Below are positions 1-8,472 of a stretch of 64,000 nt of DNA, piece by piece. The DNA is taken from NCBI RefSeq assembly GCF_016887565.1, contig NZ_CP069396.1, positions 6,554,001-6,618,000 on the forward strand, written 5' to 3'. The notes under the pieces are model-generated. The model had not been told where the DNA came from, did no database searches, and saw only the letters and a program-made list of their open reading frames with translations. Origin of the DNA: Archangium violaceum. GTDB taxonomy: Bacteria; Myxococcota; Myxococcia; Myxococcales; Myxococcaceae. A program made the translations under genes and the position numbers. Position 1 is the first letter of the stretch, and the number at the start of each line of letters is the position of its first letter.

Positions 1-23
1 AAAGCAGTCCTCTTTCCGAGAGG

Positions 24-431
24 TTGCACCCGGTGGCAGCCGACCCGAAGCAGTCCGAGACCCTCCGTCAGATCCAGGAGGCGTTCCAGTCCGCCCAGTC
101 CCAGATGGCCGAGCTCCGCGATCAGGTGGAGAAGCACGCCGAGTTGGCTCGAGCGAAGACACAGAGCGACTTCATCCAGAAGGAGAAGGATCGCGCGCTG
201 CGCCAGCTGGGCGAGTCGGTCTTCAAGCAGGTGCAGAAGGGCAAGCTGCAGCTGCCCGAGGGCTTTGGTCCCTTCCTGAAGGCCGTGGAGCACGCGCAGA
301 AGAAGGCCGAGGCCCATGCCCGGGAGATCGGCGATCTCCTCAAGGAAGGAGAGGAGGCGGCCCAGCGGCTGAACGAAAAAAAAGCGGGGCCGACGAATTC
401 AGGAGTAGCGTCCCGCAAGAAGCCGTTGTAG
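24..431 (+). CDS. Hypothetical coiled-coil protein
   Basis: Small charged protein of about 135 residues that I do not recognise. It is rich in Glu, Lys, Gln and Ala, has no signal peptide or membrane segment, and residues 10-60 and 90-120 read as amphipathic coiled coil. The C-terminus is basic and low-complexity (Lys/Arg/Ser). The start is uncertain: TTG at 24 or GTG at 33, the latter about 9 nt after a purine stretch (GAGAGG, 18-23). It is probably cytosolic. The stop lies 54 bp before the first tRNA gene. The gene may be cut by the window edge if a start further upstream is used. Confidence 0.55.
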   Translation: MHPVAADPKQSETLRQIQEAFQSAQSQMAELRDQVEKHAELARAKTQSDFIQKEKDRALRQLGESVFKQVQKGKLQLPEGFGPFLKAVEHAQKKAEAHAREIGDLLKEGEEAAQRLNEKKAGPTNSGVASRKKPL

Positions 432-485
432 AAGGGCGCCGCTTTTGACGGACGGCAGCCACTCCCCAGGTGGTTGCAGGGTTTC

Positions 486-558
<73 letters not shown>

Positions 559-570
559 CAGTCGAAAAAA

Positions 571-607
571 GAGGCCCGTCAGGATTGCTGACGGGCCTCG
601 TCTTTCA
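571..607 (+). terminator. Intrinsic terminator after tRNA-Ala copy 1
   Basis: Perfect 12-bp stem (GAGGCCCGTCAG with CTGACGGGCCTC, 5-nt loop) at 571-599, followed by a T-rich run (GTCTTTC). An A-run precedes it at 565-570, so it could also act on the opposite strand. Confidence 0.85.
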
Positions 608-630
608 CCCTCGAAGTCACAAGTGAATAT

Positions 631-703
<73 letters not shown>

Positions 704-711
704 CAATGAAG

Positions 712-747
712 AAGGCCCGTCAGGTTCACACCTGACGGGCCTTTTCA
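712..747 (+). terminator. Intrinsic terminator after tRNA-Ala copy 2
   Basis: A 13-bp stem (AAGGCCCGTCAGG / CCTGACGGGCCTT, 6-nt loop) followed by TTTTCATTTT. The stem core GGCCCGTCAG is shared with the terminator of copy 1, which suggests the tRNA-terminator unit was duplicated as a block. Confidence 0.88.
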
Positions 748-894
748 TTTTCGAAGGAAAGCGCGCACCACAAGTCCGCCCGCGAAGCGCCTGGGCGTCG
801 ACGGAGGAGGGCCGTACTCGGGCCGCGAGGCGTCGGGGATACCTGAGCCACCCCCCCCGGGGCTCTCGAGGCGCCAGGGGCCTCGCGGAAGCGG

Positions 895-2061
895 CTAGGC
901 CTCGCGAATCATCAGCATCTGCAGCAGGTCGCGCAGCATCTGCTTGAGGCCGCCGGCCTCGGGCAGGGTGTTGAGGATGCGCGCGGCGGCGTTGGTGGAG
1001 CGCTCGATGAGGCGCTCGGTGGCGGAACGGCCCCCGTGCTGCTCCACCAGCTCACGGGCGCGCTGCAGCATCATCTCGTCCTTGGGGCCGGGGATGCACA
1101 GCGTCTCCAGCTCCTGGCGGGCCTCGGGCGTCGCGCGGAGGTAGGCGGCCAGCAGCGGGAAGGTGCGCTTGCCCTGCGCCAGGTCCGAGTCCGTCGGCTT
1201 GCCCACCACGGAGGACTGCCCGTAGAGACCGAGGAGGTCATCACGAAGCTGGTAGGCGGTTCCCACGTAGCGACCAAAGCGCTCCAGCTTGTTGATCAGC
1301 TCCGGATCGGAACCCGCCAACATGGCGCCGCACACGAGCGGCGCGGTGAAGCCATACAGCGCCGTCTTCAGGTAGGCCACGCGCAGCGCGTGGTAGATGG
1401 ACAGCTCGGCCAGCGGTTGGTGCGGCAGCCGGATGTCCATGTACTGCCCGGCCGCGGTGTAGCGGCACACCTTGAGGAAGTAGCGCGTGGCCACGTCCGC
1501 GTCCGGCAGGTTGCAGCCCAGCATCACCTCCAGCGAACGGCCGTAGAGGTGGTCTCCGATCACGATCGCCAGGTTCTCGCCGAGCCGCCCCTCGCCGAGC
1601 ATCTTGTGCAGAGCGGCGCCCCCGCGCCGCGTGTCCGCCTGATCCGCCACGTCGTCGTGGATCAGCATGAACGTGTGCAGAAGCTCCGTGGCCGCCGCGA
1701 ACCGCCACAACCCCGAGGGAGCCCGCGTGTCGCCCCGCCCCAGGGCGTAACCCACGAGCACCAGGCCTGGTCGGATGCGTTTGGAGGGACGCAGACTGTA
1801 GCTGCGCACCTGCTCCAGCACCTTGTTCCAGGACGTGTCCAGGTGCCTCTCATCCTCGAGCTCGAGGATCTGATGCAGCACCACCTGCGTCTGGTACTGC
1901 ACCGTCTTCGCCCAGGACACGAAGTCCAGAGGGGACGAGGACTGTTCTGCCGCCGGAGTCCCGGCCGGTGAGGGCTTCCGCTCTTTCATGACGGGGTTCT
2001 GCGCACCCGAGGCTCCGCGCGTCGGCATCGTATCCTGCACTGCGGCAACCAACGTCAGCAT
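895..2061 (-). CDS. Polyprenyl (farnesyl/geranylgeranyl-type) diphosphate synthase
   Basis: Trans-isoprenyl diphosphate synthase, condensing isopentenyl diphosphate with allylic diphosphates in the cytosol and feeding quinones, carotenoids or other terpenoids. The first aspartate-rich motif reads HDDVAD near residue 136, followed by TRRGG. The second reads RDDLLG near residue 274. Upstream, KRIRPGLVL is the usual substrate-binding segment. The ATG at 2061 is chosen because GGAGGT lies 5-6 nt before it; an in-frame ATG at 2103 would add 14 residues without a visible ribosome site. The first ~70 residues are low-complexity and longer than usual for the family. It stands alone, downstream of an AT-rich leader. 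Chain length (C15 or C20) cannot be told from motifs alone. Confidence 0.9.
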   Translation of the reverse strand: MLTLVAAVQDTMPTRGASGAQNPVMKERKPSPAGTPAAEQSSSPLDFVSWAKTVQYQTQVVLHQILELEDERHLDTSWNKVLEQVRSYSLRPSKRIRPGLVLVGYALGRGDTRAPSGLWRFAAATELLHTFMLIHDDVADQADTRRGGAALHKMLGEGRLGENLAIVIGDHLYGRSLEVMLGCNLPDADVATRYFLKVCRYTAAGQYMDIRLPHQPLAELSIYHALRVAYLKTALYGFTAPLVCGAMLAGSDPELINKLERFGRYVGTAYQLRDDLLGLYGQSSVVGKPTDSDLAQGKRTFPLLAAYLRATPEARQELETLCIPGPKDEMMLQRARELVEQHGGRSATERLIERSTNAAARILNTLPEAGGLKQMLRDLLQMLMIREA

Positions 2062-2103
2062 GGCGGACCTCCGGGGCTGGGCGGCTTGGGGGGGGTCGGT
2101 CAA

Positions 2104-2285
2104 GCCCCATCGCTGATTCTTTATGATTTTAATAGCAGAAAATTTTTATAGGGGCAAATGGCTTTTAGAGAGAGAAATACTGCCGTCACTGCACGGAAGG
2201 AAGGGCCTCAGAGGGAAAAAGACGTAATGGGTCATCTAATACCCATATGTTTATTTTGACCCGCCTGCGCGTTTTCCATCGGCAA
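2104..2285 (-). promoter_or_regulatory. AT-rich upstream region of the prenyl synthase gene
   Basis: Markedly lower GC than the rest of the window, especially 2110-2170 (A/T runs around ATTTTAATAG and AAATTTTTATA). On the minus strand CCTATAAA near 2140 could be a -10 element. An inverted repeat ATGGGT-8 nt-ACCCAT at 2227-2246 could be an operator or RNA hairpin. This is the likely promoter region for the gene ending at 895. No ORF is visible in it. Confidence 0.45.
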
Positions 2286-2320
2286 TGAAAAAGCGGCCGA
2301 TCCCGAGGGAAAACGGCCGC
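2286..2320 (-). terminator. Intrinsic terminator of the aldolase gene
   Basis: Inverted repeat GCGGCCG (2293-2299) with CGGCCGC (2314-2320). On the minus strand the stem is followed by TTTTT, about 35 bp past the aldolase stop. Confidence 0.75.
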
Positions 2321-2355
2321 CGAAACCCCGTTCACGAGCGTGTGGTTTTGTGTGG

Positions 2356-3279
2356 TTATTTAGCGTTCTTGAAAATGTTCATCACGTCCTTCAGCAGCTT
2401 CACGGACTCGTCGTGCGGGCGCTGGAAGGCATTGCGGCCCATGATCGAGCCGAAACCGCCGCCGGCGGCGATCTGACGGATCTCCTCGAGCAGGGCCTCG
2501 GTGGTCTTGGACTCGCCACCGGAGAAGATCACGATGCGCTTTCCGTTGAAGGCGGATTTCACGACATCGCGGATCCGCTCTTCCATGGTCTTGGTGGGGA
2601 TCTTGTGCGCCTCGTAGACCTTCTTGGCCTCGGGCTGCTCCAGGAAGTCCTTGGGCGGCTTGACCTTGATGATGTGGGCGCCGAGCTGGGCGCTGATCTG
2701 CGCGGCGTAGGAGATGACGTCGATGGCCTGCTCGCCTTCCTTGGAGATGCTACCGCGCGGGTAGGCCCAGAGGACCGTGGGGAGGCCGTAGTCCTTGGCC
2801 TCGGCGATCAGGTCGCGCAGGGCCTCGTACTGCTCGTTGCGGGCGCCGGAGCCCGGGTAGATGGTGAAGCCGATGGCCGAGCAACCCAGGCGCACCGCGT
2901 CCTTCACGGAGCCCGTCACCGCGGACATGGGGTGCTCGGGCTTGCCCAGGGTGTCCGAGTTGTTGAGCTTGAGGATCAGCGGGATCTCACCCAGGTACTT
3001 GCCGGCCACGGCCTCCAGGAAGCCCAGGGGGGCGGCGTAGGCATTGCAGCCCGTCTCGATGGCCAGCTGGATGTGGTAGTCCGGATCATATCCGGCGGGG
3101 TTGGGAGCGAAGGAACGGGCCGGGCCGTGCTCGAAGCCCTGATCCACCGGGAGGATCACCAGCTTGCCGGTGCCGGCCAGCGTGCCGGTGTTGAGCAGAC
3201 GGGCCAGGTTGGTCAGCGTGCCCGGAGTGTCGGACGGGTACCACGAGAGGATCTGCTTGACGCGATCGGTATAAGCCAT
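2356..3279 (-). CDS. Class I fructose-bisphosphate aldolase (DhnA/FbaB type)
   Basis: Cleaves fructose-1,6-bisphosphate to DHAP and glyceraldehyde-3-phosphate through a Schiff base, in central carbon metabolism in the cytosol. The 307-residue TIM-barrel protein shows LPVDQGFEHGP near the N-terminus, GADHII-like GAHIIKVKPP carrying the candidate Schiff-base Lys, and the phosphate-binding IVIFSGGESK near residue 235. These match the DhnA (archaeal-type class I) family rather than the zinc class II enzymes. The ATG at 3279 is preceded by GAGGAG about 6 nt upstream; the open frame reaches further to 3432, but that part is Arg/Ser/Pro-rich and unlike a protein. A terminator follows at 2286-2320, so the gene is probably monocistronic. 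Confidence 0.9.
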   Translation of the reverse strand: MAYTDRVKQILSWYPSDTPGTLTNLARLLNTGTLAGTGKLVILPVDQGFEHGPARSFAPNPAGYDPDYHIQLAIETGCNAYAAPLGFLEAVAGKYLGEIPLILKLNNSDTLGKPEHPMSAVTGSVKDAVRLGCSAIGFTIYPGSGARNEQYEALRDLIAEAKDYGLPTVLWAYPRGSISKEGEQAIDVISYAAQISAQLGAHIIKVKPPKDFLEQPEAKKVYEAHKIPTKTMEERIRDVVKSAFNGKRIVIFSGGESKTTEALLEEIRQIAAGGGFGSIMGRNAFQRPHDESVKLLKDVMNIFKNAK

Positions 3280-3497
3280 GTGGCTCCTCGATGGGGGGGC
3301 GGGACGCCCCTTGACTTGGCGGCGCGGATTCTGCCCATGCGAGGGCCCAGGACCAAGCAGATCATGCGATTCTTCGTCGCGGCGCGAACGCTCGGGCGGA
3401 GAGATGCATGATCCCGATGACGGAAGCGTCACGAAGGTGGATGCTGCGCCGCTCGAAACGCCCCGCCGGGAGTGGGGCCGCTGGGAGATGGCGAGTG

Positions 3498-5081
3498 GTG
3501 AACCGCAGAGAAGCGCAACGTGTCATGGGAGTGGGGTTGATGCTCGCGGCCACGCTGGCGGGAGCGCAGATCGCACCGGCTCCGACGCCCACGCCCTCGG
3601 TCCCGTCGTCGGGCACGGCGGCACCGGCCTCGCAGGCGGCGCCCCAGGCCACGCCGCAGGCTCCCGCCGGGGGCCTGGAGACGCCCCAGGCCCCGGACGT
3701 GGCGCCCCAGGTGGGTGAGACGGCCCAGGAGGCGGTGCCGGAGCAGGGACCGCCCTCGGCGCCCGGGAAGACGAAGGCGGAGCCGCTCACGCTGGAGCAG
3801 CTCGTCCAGCGCGCGCGCAAGCAGGACGCGAGGGTGGAGGAGGCGCGGGCGGAGCTGCGCCGGCTGGAGGCGCTGCTGCGCCAGGCGCGCTGGGCCTGGT
3901 TCCCCAAGTTCGAGACGACGGTGGGCGTGGGAGGCCCGGTCCCCGAGGCGCGCAACGACGGCCTGGGCGGGCCGCCGACGACGGAGGCCTCGCTCGAGGG
4001 CGACTGGAGGTTCGGCCGGATGGGGTTCACCGCCTTCATCGAGGCCAACGCGGTGCTGCCGCTCTACACGTTCGGGAAACTGCGGGCGCTGGAGAAGGCG
4101 GCGGAGCAGGGGCCGGTCATCGGCAAGGCGCTGAAGGAGCGCGCGCAGGACGAGGCGGGATTCCAGGCGGCACAAGCCTTCTTCGGCTACCAGCTGGCGC
4201 GCTCGGGGCTGGCGCAGCTCGACGAGACGTCGAAGCGGCTGGAGGACGCGGCGAAACAGCTGCAGAAGATGATGGACGAGAAGTCCGAGCAGGTGTCGAA
4301 GATGGACCTGTACAAGGTCGGCTTCTTCCGCAACCAGCTCGAGGCGCGCCGGGCCCAGGCCGAGCAGGGCCGGCAGCTCGCGCTGGCCGCCATCCGTCTG
4401 CTGGCGGGCACTCCGCCGGGGGAATCGGTGCAGGTGGTCGAGGCGGAGCTGGAGCCGGAAGGGGAGGTGAAGGCGCCGACGCTGGAGGAAGTGCTGGCGA
4501 CGGCGGAGCAGAAGCGGCCGGAGCTCGTGGGCATCGCCGCGGGCGTCGTCGCGCGCGAGCAGGAGGTGTTCATCCGCGAGCGCATGTTCTATCCGGACAT
4601 CGGGCTCGCGGGCTTCCTGACGCTTCGGTACACCTCGAGCGCGACGACGCAGAAGGATCCCTTCGCCTTCGATCCGTACAACCAGCGCGAGGCGGGAGTG
4701 GGGCTGGTGGCGCGCGGCACCTTCGACATTCCGGTGAAGCAGTCGCAGCTGGATCAGTCGCGGGCGGAGCTGGACAAGCTGAAGGCGCAGCAGCGGCTGT
4801 TGCAGGCGGCCATCCGCCTGGAGGTGACGAAGGCGCACGGAGACCTGGTGGCGGCGCTGGAGCGGGCGAGGGTGCTCACCCAGGCGGAGCGGGACGCGCG
4901 GCGCTGGGCCACGGCGGCCATGGCGGCGTTCGATCTCGGCACCAGCGGCACGAGGGATTTGATCGAATCCTTCACGGCGCTCGCCCAGTCGTCGGCCGAC
5001 CGGGCGCAGAGCTGGCACGACTTCCAGGTCGCCCAGGCGGAGCTGGCACGGGTCACCGGCACCACGCCCCGGGAGCCGTGA
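3498..5081 (+). CDS. TolC-family outer-membrane efflux channel protein
   Basis: Outer-membrane factor of about 527 residues forming the exit duct of a tripartite exporter. A signal peptide follows the GTG start (basic NRREAQR, hydrophobic VMGVGLMLAATLAG, cleavage near AGA-Q), then a Pro/Ala/Gln-rich linker to about residue 95. Two long alpha-hairpin OEP repeats follow, the first beginning LTLEQLVQRA and the second around GTFDIPVKQSQ, with heptad-rich helices and a C-terminal segment ending ELARVTGT. GTG codons at 3495 and 3498 lie 8-10 nt after GGGAG; the frame is open back to 3408. It is followed 67 bp later by an MlaC-like gene, so the pair may serve envelope lipid or solute export. No inner-membrane partner is adjacent. 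Confidence 0.85.
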   Translation: MNRREAQRVMGVGLMLAATLAGAQIAPAPTPTPSVPSSGTAAPASQAAPQATPQAPAGGLETPQAPDVAPQVGETAQEAVPEQGPPSAPGKTKAEPLTLEQLVQRARKQDARVEEARAELRRLEALLRQARWAWFPKFETTVGVGGPVPEARNDGLGGPPTTEASLEGDWRFGRMGFTAFIEANAVLPLYTFGKLRALEKAAEQGPVIGKALKERAQDEAGFQAAQAFFGYQLARSGLAQLDETSKRLEDAAKQLQKMMDEKSEQVSKMDLYKVGFFRNQLEARRAQAEQGRQLALAAIRLLAGTPPGESVQVVEAELEPEGEVKAPTLEEVLATAEQKRPELVGIAAGVVAREQEVFIRERMFYPDIGLAGFLTLRYTSSATTQKDPFAFDPYNQREAGVGLVARGTFDIPVKQSQLDQSRAELDKLKAQQRLLQAAIRLEVTKAHGDLVAALERARVLTQAERDARRWATAAMAAFDLGTSGTRDLIESFTALAQSSADRAQSWHDFQVAQAELARVTGTTPREP

Positions 5082-5148
5082 ATAACTCCGGGCCGCGGGC
5101 TGTCCTCTCTCCCAACTTTCACTTTCAGCGATACGGAGTCACACCGAT

Positions 5149-5712
5149 ATGTTCGCCTCCCTGCTCGCAGCCGTGCTGCTCACCGCCGCCCCAGGTCCCC
5201 TCGATGTCGTGAAGTCGGGCAATACCGACGTCCAGAAGGTCGCTTCCGCGAAGGGGGCCACCGCGGATCAGCTCTCGAAGGTGGTAGAGCGCTTCGTGGA
5301 TTTTGGTGAGCTGTCCAAGCGCGCGCTCGGCGACAAGTGGGACAAGCTGACGGCCGCCCAGCGCAAGGACTTCTCCAGCACCATGGAGGGCCTGCTGCGC
5401 GCCTCCTACGCCCAGAAGGCGCTCGGCCAGGGCAAGACGCAGGTGGAGTACGGCAAGGAGACGGTCGAGGGGAACGAGGCCACCGTGGGCACCACGGTGA
5501 ACGTGAACCGGGACAAGTTCCCCGTCGAGTACAAGCTCTACAAGACGGCCGGGAAGGGCGAGTGGCGCATCTACGACATCGTCACCGATGACGTGTCGCT
5601 CCTGGAGACCTACCAGGGCCAGTTCCGCAAGCTGATCGCCGACAAGGGCTTCGACGGCCTGCTGGCCACCCTGAAGGCCAAGAAGGCGCAGCTCGAGAAG
5701 TCCGTGCAGTGA
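5149..5712 (+). CDS. MlaC/Ttg2D-like periplasmic phospholipid-binding protein
   Basis: A 187-residue protein of the MlaC/Ttg2D family, which carries lipids through the periplasm for Mla-type ABC transporters. A hydrophobic signal peptide (about residues 1-15, ending near TAAPG) precedes the typical FVDFGELSKRALGDKW segment, TAAQRKDF, and the C-terminal beta region with VEYKLYK and WRIYDIVTDDVSLLETYQ, where the family has its lipid-pocket strands. It directly follows the TolC-like gene. MlaE/F/D partners are not in the window. A hairpin (AAGTCCGT/ACGGACTT, 5698-5719) overlaps its stop codon, and the next gene is convergent 21 bp away. Confidence 0.85.
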   Translation: MFASLLAAVLLTAAPGPLDVVKSGNTDVQKVASAKGATADQLSKVVERFVDFGELSKRALGDKWDKLTAAQRKDFSSTMEGLLRASYAQKALGQGKTQVEYGKETVEGNEATVGTTVNVNRDKFPVEYKLYKTAGKGEWRIYDIVTDDVSLLETYQGQFRKLIADKGFDGLLATLKAKKAQLEKSVQ

Positions 5713-5733
5713 CGGACTTCCCCCGGACCGCGT

Positions 5734-6915
5734 CTACAGCGGCTTCTCGTAGACGCGGTACAGCTTGGAGCGCTTGCCGCCCATGGACTCGATGGCGCGG
5801 TTGACGAGGTGGTTGTCCTCGAGCGTCCAGGAGATCTCCCCGCCCTCGTAGCCCAGCTCGCGCGCCTTGTTCAGGGTGTCCAGGTAGAGGATGGCGTCCA
5901 GGCCGCGGCGCCGGTAGCCCTCGACGGTGCCCAGCAGGACGAGGCGCAGCCGGCGGATGCGGCGCGAGGCCAGCAGCAGCTTCGCCAGACCGATGGGCAG
6001 GCCGAACGTGGTGAGCCGGCCATTGGCCGCCTTGATGGCCTCGTTGGCGTCCGGCAGGGTGAGCGAGAAGCCCACGGGCTGGCCCTTCACCTCGGCCACC
6101 AGCACGAGCTCCGGGCGCACCATCTGCTTCAGATCGCGCGCCAGGTGATCGAACTCGTGCTCCGTCATCGGGACGAAGCCCCAGTTCTTCTCCCAGGCCT
6201 GGTTGTACATCGTCTTCACCCGGGCCACTTCGGCGTCGAACTCCTTCAGGTTCACCGGGCGCACGGTGACCCCCTCGCGCTGGCGGATCTTCTCCGCGAT
6301 GCGCGCCACCTTCTCCGGTGGCGGGGTGGAGGAGGACAGCTCCCACGCGAACAGATCCTTGGCCTTGGTGAAGCCGTTGGCCTCGACGAGCGCGGGGTAC
6401 CAGGTGGGGTTGTACGTCGTCATGATGGCCGGCGGGGTGTTGAACCCGTCGATGAGCATGCCCACCTCGCCATTGGTGGAGTAGCTCATCGGGCCGATCA
6501 CGGAGGCGAAGCCCTTGGCGCGCAGCCAGGAGGCGGCCGCCTCGAAGAGCACCCGGGCCACGCCGGCGTCATTCACGCACTCGAAGAGGCCGAAGAAGCC
6601 GACGTTGGTGCCCTGGAACTCGTTGTAGCGGGGGTTGTTCACCGCCGCGATCCGGCCCACCACCTCGCCCTCGCGGCGGGCCAGGAAGAACTCCACCTCA
6701 CCGAACTCGAAGAAGGGGTGCTTCTTCGGGTTCATGAAGTCCCGGCGCTCCATCTCCAGGTGCGGCACGAAGTTCGGGTCGCCCTTGTAGATGGTGTACG
6801 GGAAGCGGATGAAGGCCGTGCGATCCGCCGAGGTGCGGACGGGAGTCACCTGCACGTTGGCGGGGAGGGGCGGCAACTTCGACTCGTGGGTCTGCGTCTC
6901 GGCGGTGGCGGCCAT
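5734..6915 (-). CDS. GNAT-superfamily acyltransferase, candidate bacterial ceramide synthase
   Basis: A 393-residue protein with a GNAT-like C-terminal half: the stretch LLGTVEGYRRRGLDAIL (about residues 325-341) has the R/Q-x-x-G-x-G/A acyl-CoA loop character. The N-terminal half has FIRFPYTIYKGDPNFVPHL and GVVGRIAA-like strands. It has no signal peptide. The ATG at 6915 has AGGAGAGG 7 nt upstream, and the gene starts 15 bp after the SPT-like gene, so the two are surely co-transcribed. In Caulobacter a GNAT-type protein (bCerS) N-acylates the product of serine palmitoyltransferase; the pairing here makes the same role plausible. An N-acyltransferase acting on another amine product remains possible. 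Confidence 0.65.
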   Translation of the reverse strand: MAATAETQTHESKLPPLPANVQVTPVRTSADRTAFIRFPYTIYKGDPNFVPHLEMERRDFMNPKKHPFFEFGEVEFFLARREGEVVGRIAAVNNPRYNEFQGTNVGFFGLFECVNDAGVARVLFEAAASWLRAKGFASVIGPMSYSTNGEVGMLIDGFNTPPAIMTTYNPTWYPALVEANGFTKAKDLFAWELSSSTPPPEKVARIAEKIRQREGVTVRPVNLKEFDAEVARVKTMYNQAWEKNWGFVPMTEHEFDHLARDLKQMVRPELVLVAEVKGQPVGFSLTLPDANEAIKAANGRLTTFGLPIGLAKLLLASRRIRRLRLVLLGTVEGYRRRGLDAILYLDTLNKARELGYEGGEISWTLEDNHLVNRAIESMGGKRSKLYRVYEKPL

Positions 6916-6930
6916 GGGTGTCCTCTCCTG

Positions 6931-8472
6931 CTAGTTCTGGTCCTCGCGCCCGTTGCGGATGAAGAGGTTGGCGCCCTTCTCCAGCAGCAGGCCCGGGATG
7001 TCCGCGCGCTTCTCCCACAGCTTCATCGGCACCTGGCCGAGCTTGCGGATGTCGTCCGGCTGGAGGTTGGCGGCCTTCCAGGTGAGCGACTCCACGGCGT
7101 CGAACAGCTTGCCGGCCACCTCGCGCGAGGACATGCGCGAGAGCTGATCCAGCGAGAAGCCGTTGGTGCCGTTCTGACCCGCGCTGGCCGCGGCCCACTT
7201 CTCCGAGGCCTTGTTGTTGCGCACCTGCGTGCCCGGGCGGGCGATCTGCACCGGGGTGTACGAGGACGGCCGCGTCTGGGGGATGACGTCCAGCTTCTTG
7301 CCAATCTGCTCGAAGATGTCGAGCACCCGGTCCAGCTGCTCGTCCGTGTGCGTGGCCATGTAGCTGGTGCGGATGAGGGCGTGGCCCGGCTCCACCGCCG
7401 GAGGAATCACGGGGTTGGCGAACACGCCCGCCTCGTGCAGCGCCTTCCAGAAGCGGAAGCACTTCACCTGATCACCGATGTGCACCGGCACCACCGGCGT
7501 CACCGACACGCCCGTGTCGAAGCCCATGGCGCGGAAGCCGTTGTGCATCTTCTCGGCGATGTCCAGCAGGCGCGCGCGCCGCTGCGGCTCGGCCTCGATG
7601 ATCTCCAGCGCCTTGAGCGCCGAGGCGATGGACGCCGGCGTCATGGACGCGGAGAAGATGACCGAGCGCGACTTGTGGCGCATGTAGTTGATGACGTCGT
7701 GCGGGCCGGCCAGCACGCCGCCCAGCGACGCGAAGCTCTTGGAGAACGTGCCCATCACCAGGTCCGTCTCCGCCTCCAGGCCGAAGTACTCGGAGGTGCC
7801 GCGGCCCTTCTCACCCAGCACGCCCATGGAGTGGGCGTCGTCCGTCATCACCCGCGCGTTGTACTTCTTGGACAGCTCCACGATGCGGGGCAGGTCGCAG
7901 ATGTCGCCCTCCATCGAGAACACGCCGTCGGTGACGATGATCTTCCCCGCCTTGGGCTCCTTCTCGGCGGCCTGCTGCAGCAGCTGCTCGAGGTGCTCCA
8001 GGTCGTTGTGCCGGTACTTGCGCTCGGTGGCGAAGGACAGCCGGACACCGTCCACCAGCGAGGCGTGGTTCTGCCGGTCCGCGAAGACGATGTCGTGACG
8101 GCCCAGGATGGAGGCCATGGCCAGGTTCGTCTGGAAGCCGGTGGAGATGACCAGCGCGGCCTCGCGGTTGAGGAACTTCGCCAGGCGCTGCTCCAGCTCC
8201 TCGTGCAGCGCCAGGGTGCCGTTGAGCAGGCGCGAGCCGGAGCACGTGGTGCCGTAGCGCTCCACCGCCTTGATCGCCGCCTCCTTCACCCGGGGATCCG
8301 CGCTCAGGCCCAGGTAGTTGTTCGACCCCACCATGATGACGCGGCGGCCCTCGATCTGGACCTCCGTCGCCCCGAACGACTCCTCGATGGCGCGGAAGTA
8401 GGGGTACAGCCCCGTGGCCTTGGCGATGCGGTAGTCCTTCCAGCTGCGGCACTTCTCGAACACGTCACTCAT
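6931..8472 (-). CDS. Serine palmitoyltransferase-like alpha-oxoamine synthase
   Basis: PLP-dependent alpha-oxoamine synthase (AONS/KBL/SPT family) condensing an amino acid with an acyl thioester in the cytosol. Residues 1-400 carry the fold: SNNYLGL, NHASLVDG (His136 stacking on PLP), DDAHSMGVLG (Asp212, His214), GTFSKSFASLGG (Schiff-base Lys245) and an RTSYMATHT segment. The loop PPAVEPG lies near the position of the SPT PPATP loop. A C-terminal extension of about 110 residues, partly low-complexity, is longer than typical 400-residue family members and has no ACP-type DSL motif. The adjacent GNAT acyltransferase favours sphingoid-base synthesis (Ser plus acyl-CoA or ACP), but 8-amino-7-oxononanoate synthase or a secondary-metabolite role cannot be excluded. 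Confidence 0.75.
   Translation of the reverse strand: MSDVFEKCRSWKDYRIAKATGLYPYFRAIEESFGATEVQIEGRRVIMVGSNNYLGLSADPRVKEAAIKAVERYGTTCSGSRLLNGTLALHEELEQRLAKFLNREAALVISTGFQTNLAMASILGRHDIVFADRQNHASLVDGVRLSFATERKYRHNDLEHLEQLLQQAAEKEPKAGKIIVTDGVFSMEGDICDLPRIVELSKKYNARVMTDDAHSMGVLGEKGRGTSEYFGLEAETDLVMGTFSKSFASLGGVLAGPHDVINYMRHKSRSVIFSASMTPASIASALKALEIIEAEPQRRARLLDIAEKMHNGFRAMGFDTGVSVTPVVPVHIGDQVKCFRFWKALHEAGVFANPVIPPAVEPGHALIRTSYMATHTDEQLDRVLDIFEQIGKKLDVIPQTRPSSYTPVQIARPGTQVRNNKASEKWAAASAGQNGTNGFSLDQLSRMSSREVAGKLFDAVESLTWKAANLQPDDIRKLGQVPMKLWEKRADIPGLLLEKGANLFIRNGREDQN

Noticed and set aside
445-485. TTGACG at 445-450 as the tRNA-Ala promoter
   Set aside because: No recognisable -10 element follows at 16-18 bp, so the call would be guesswork.
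750-894. Possible small gene or regulatory RNA between the second tRNA and the prenyl synthase
   Set aside because: Only a C-run near 851-858 and GC-rich sequence are visible; no start with ribosome site and no stable structure stand out.
1036-1971. Long open frame opposite the prenyl synthase gene
   Set aside because: Its peptide is Arg/His/Gln/Val-rich with no motif, as expected for the antisense of a GC-rich gene. The minus-strand frame has clear catalytic motifs. The same reasoning removes the long antisense frames at 2350-3411, 5809-8688, 8897-11188, 13599-15584, 19609-22983, 33249-34823 and 57067-59055.
5698-5719. Hairpin AAGTCCGT/ACGGACTT as an intrinsic terminator
   Set aside because: It overlaps the stop codon and lacks a T-run on either strand; coincidence or mild effect is as likely.
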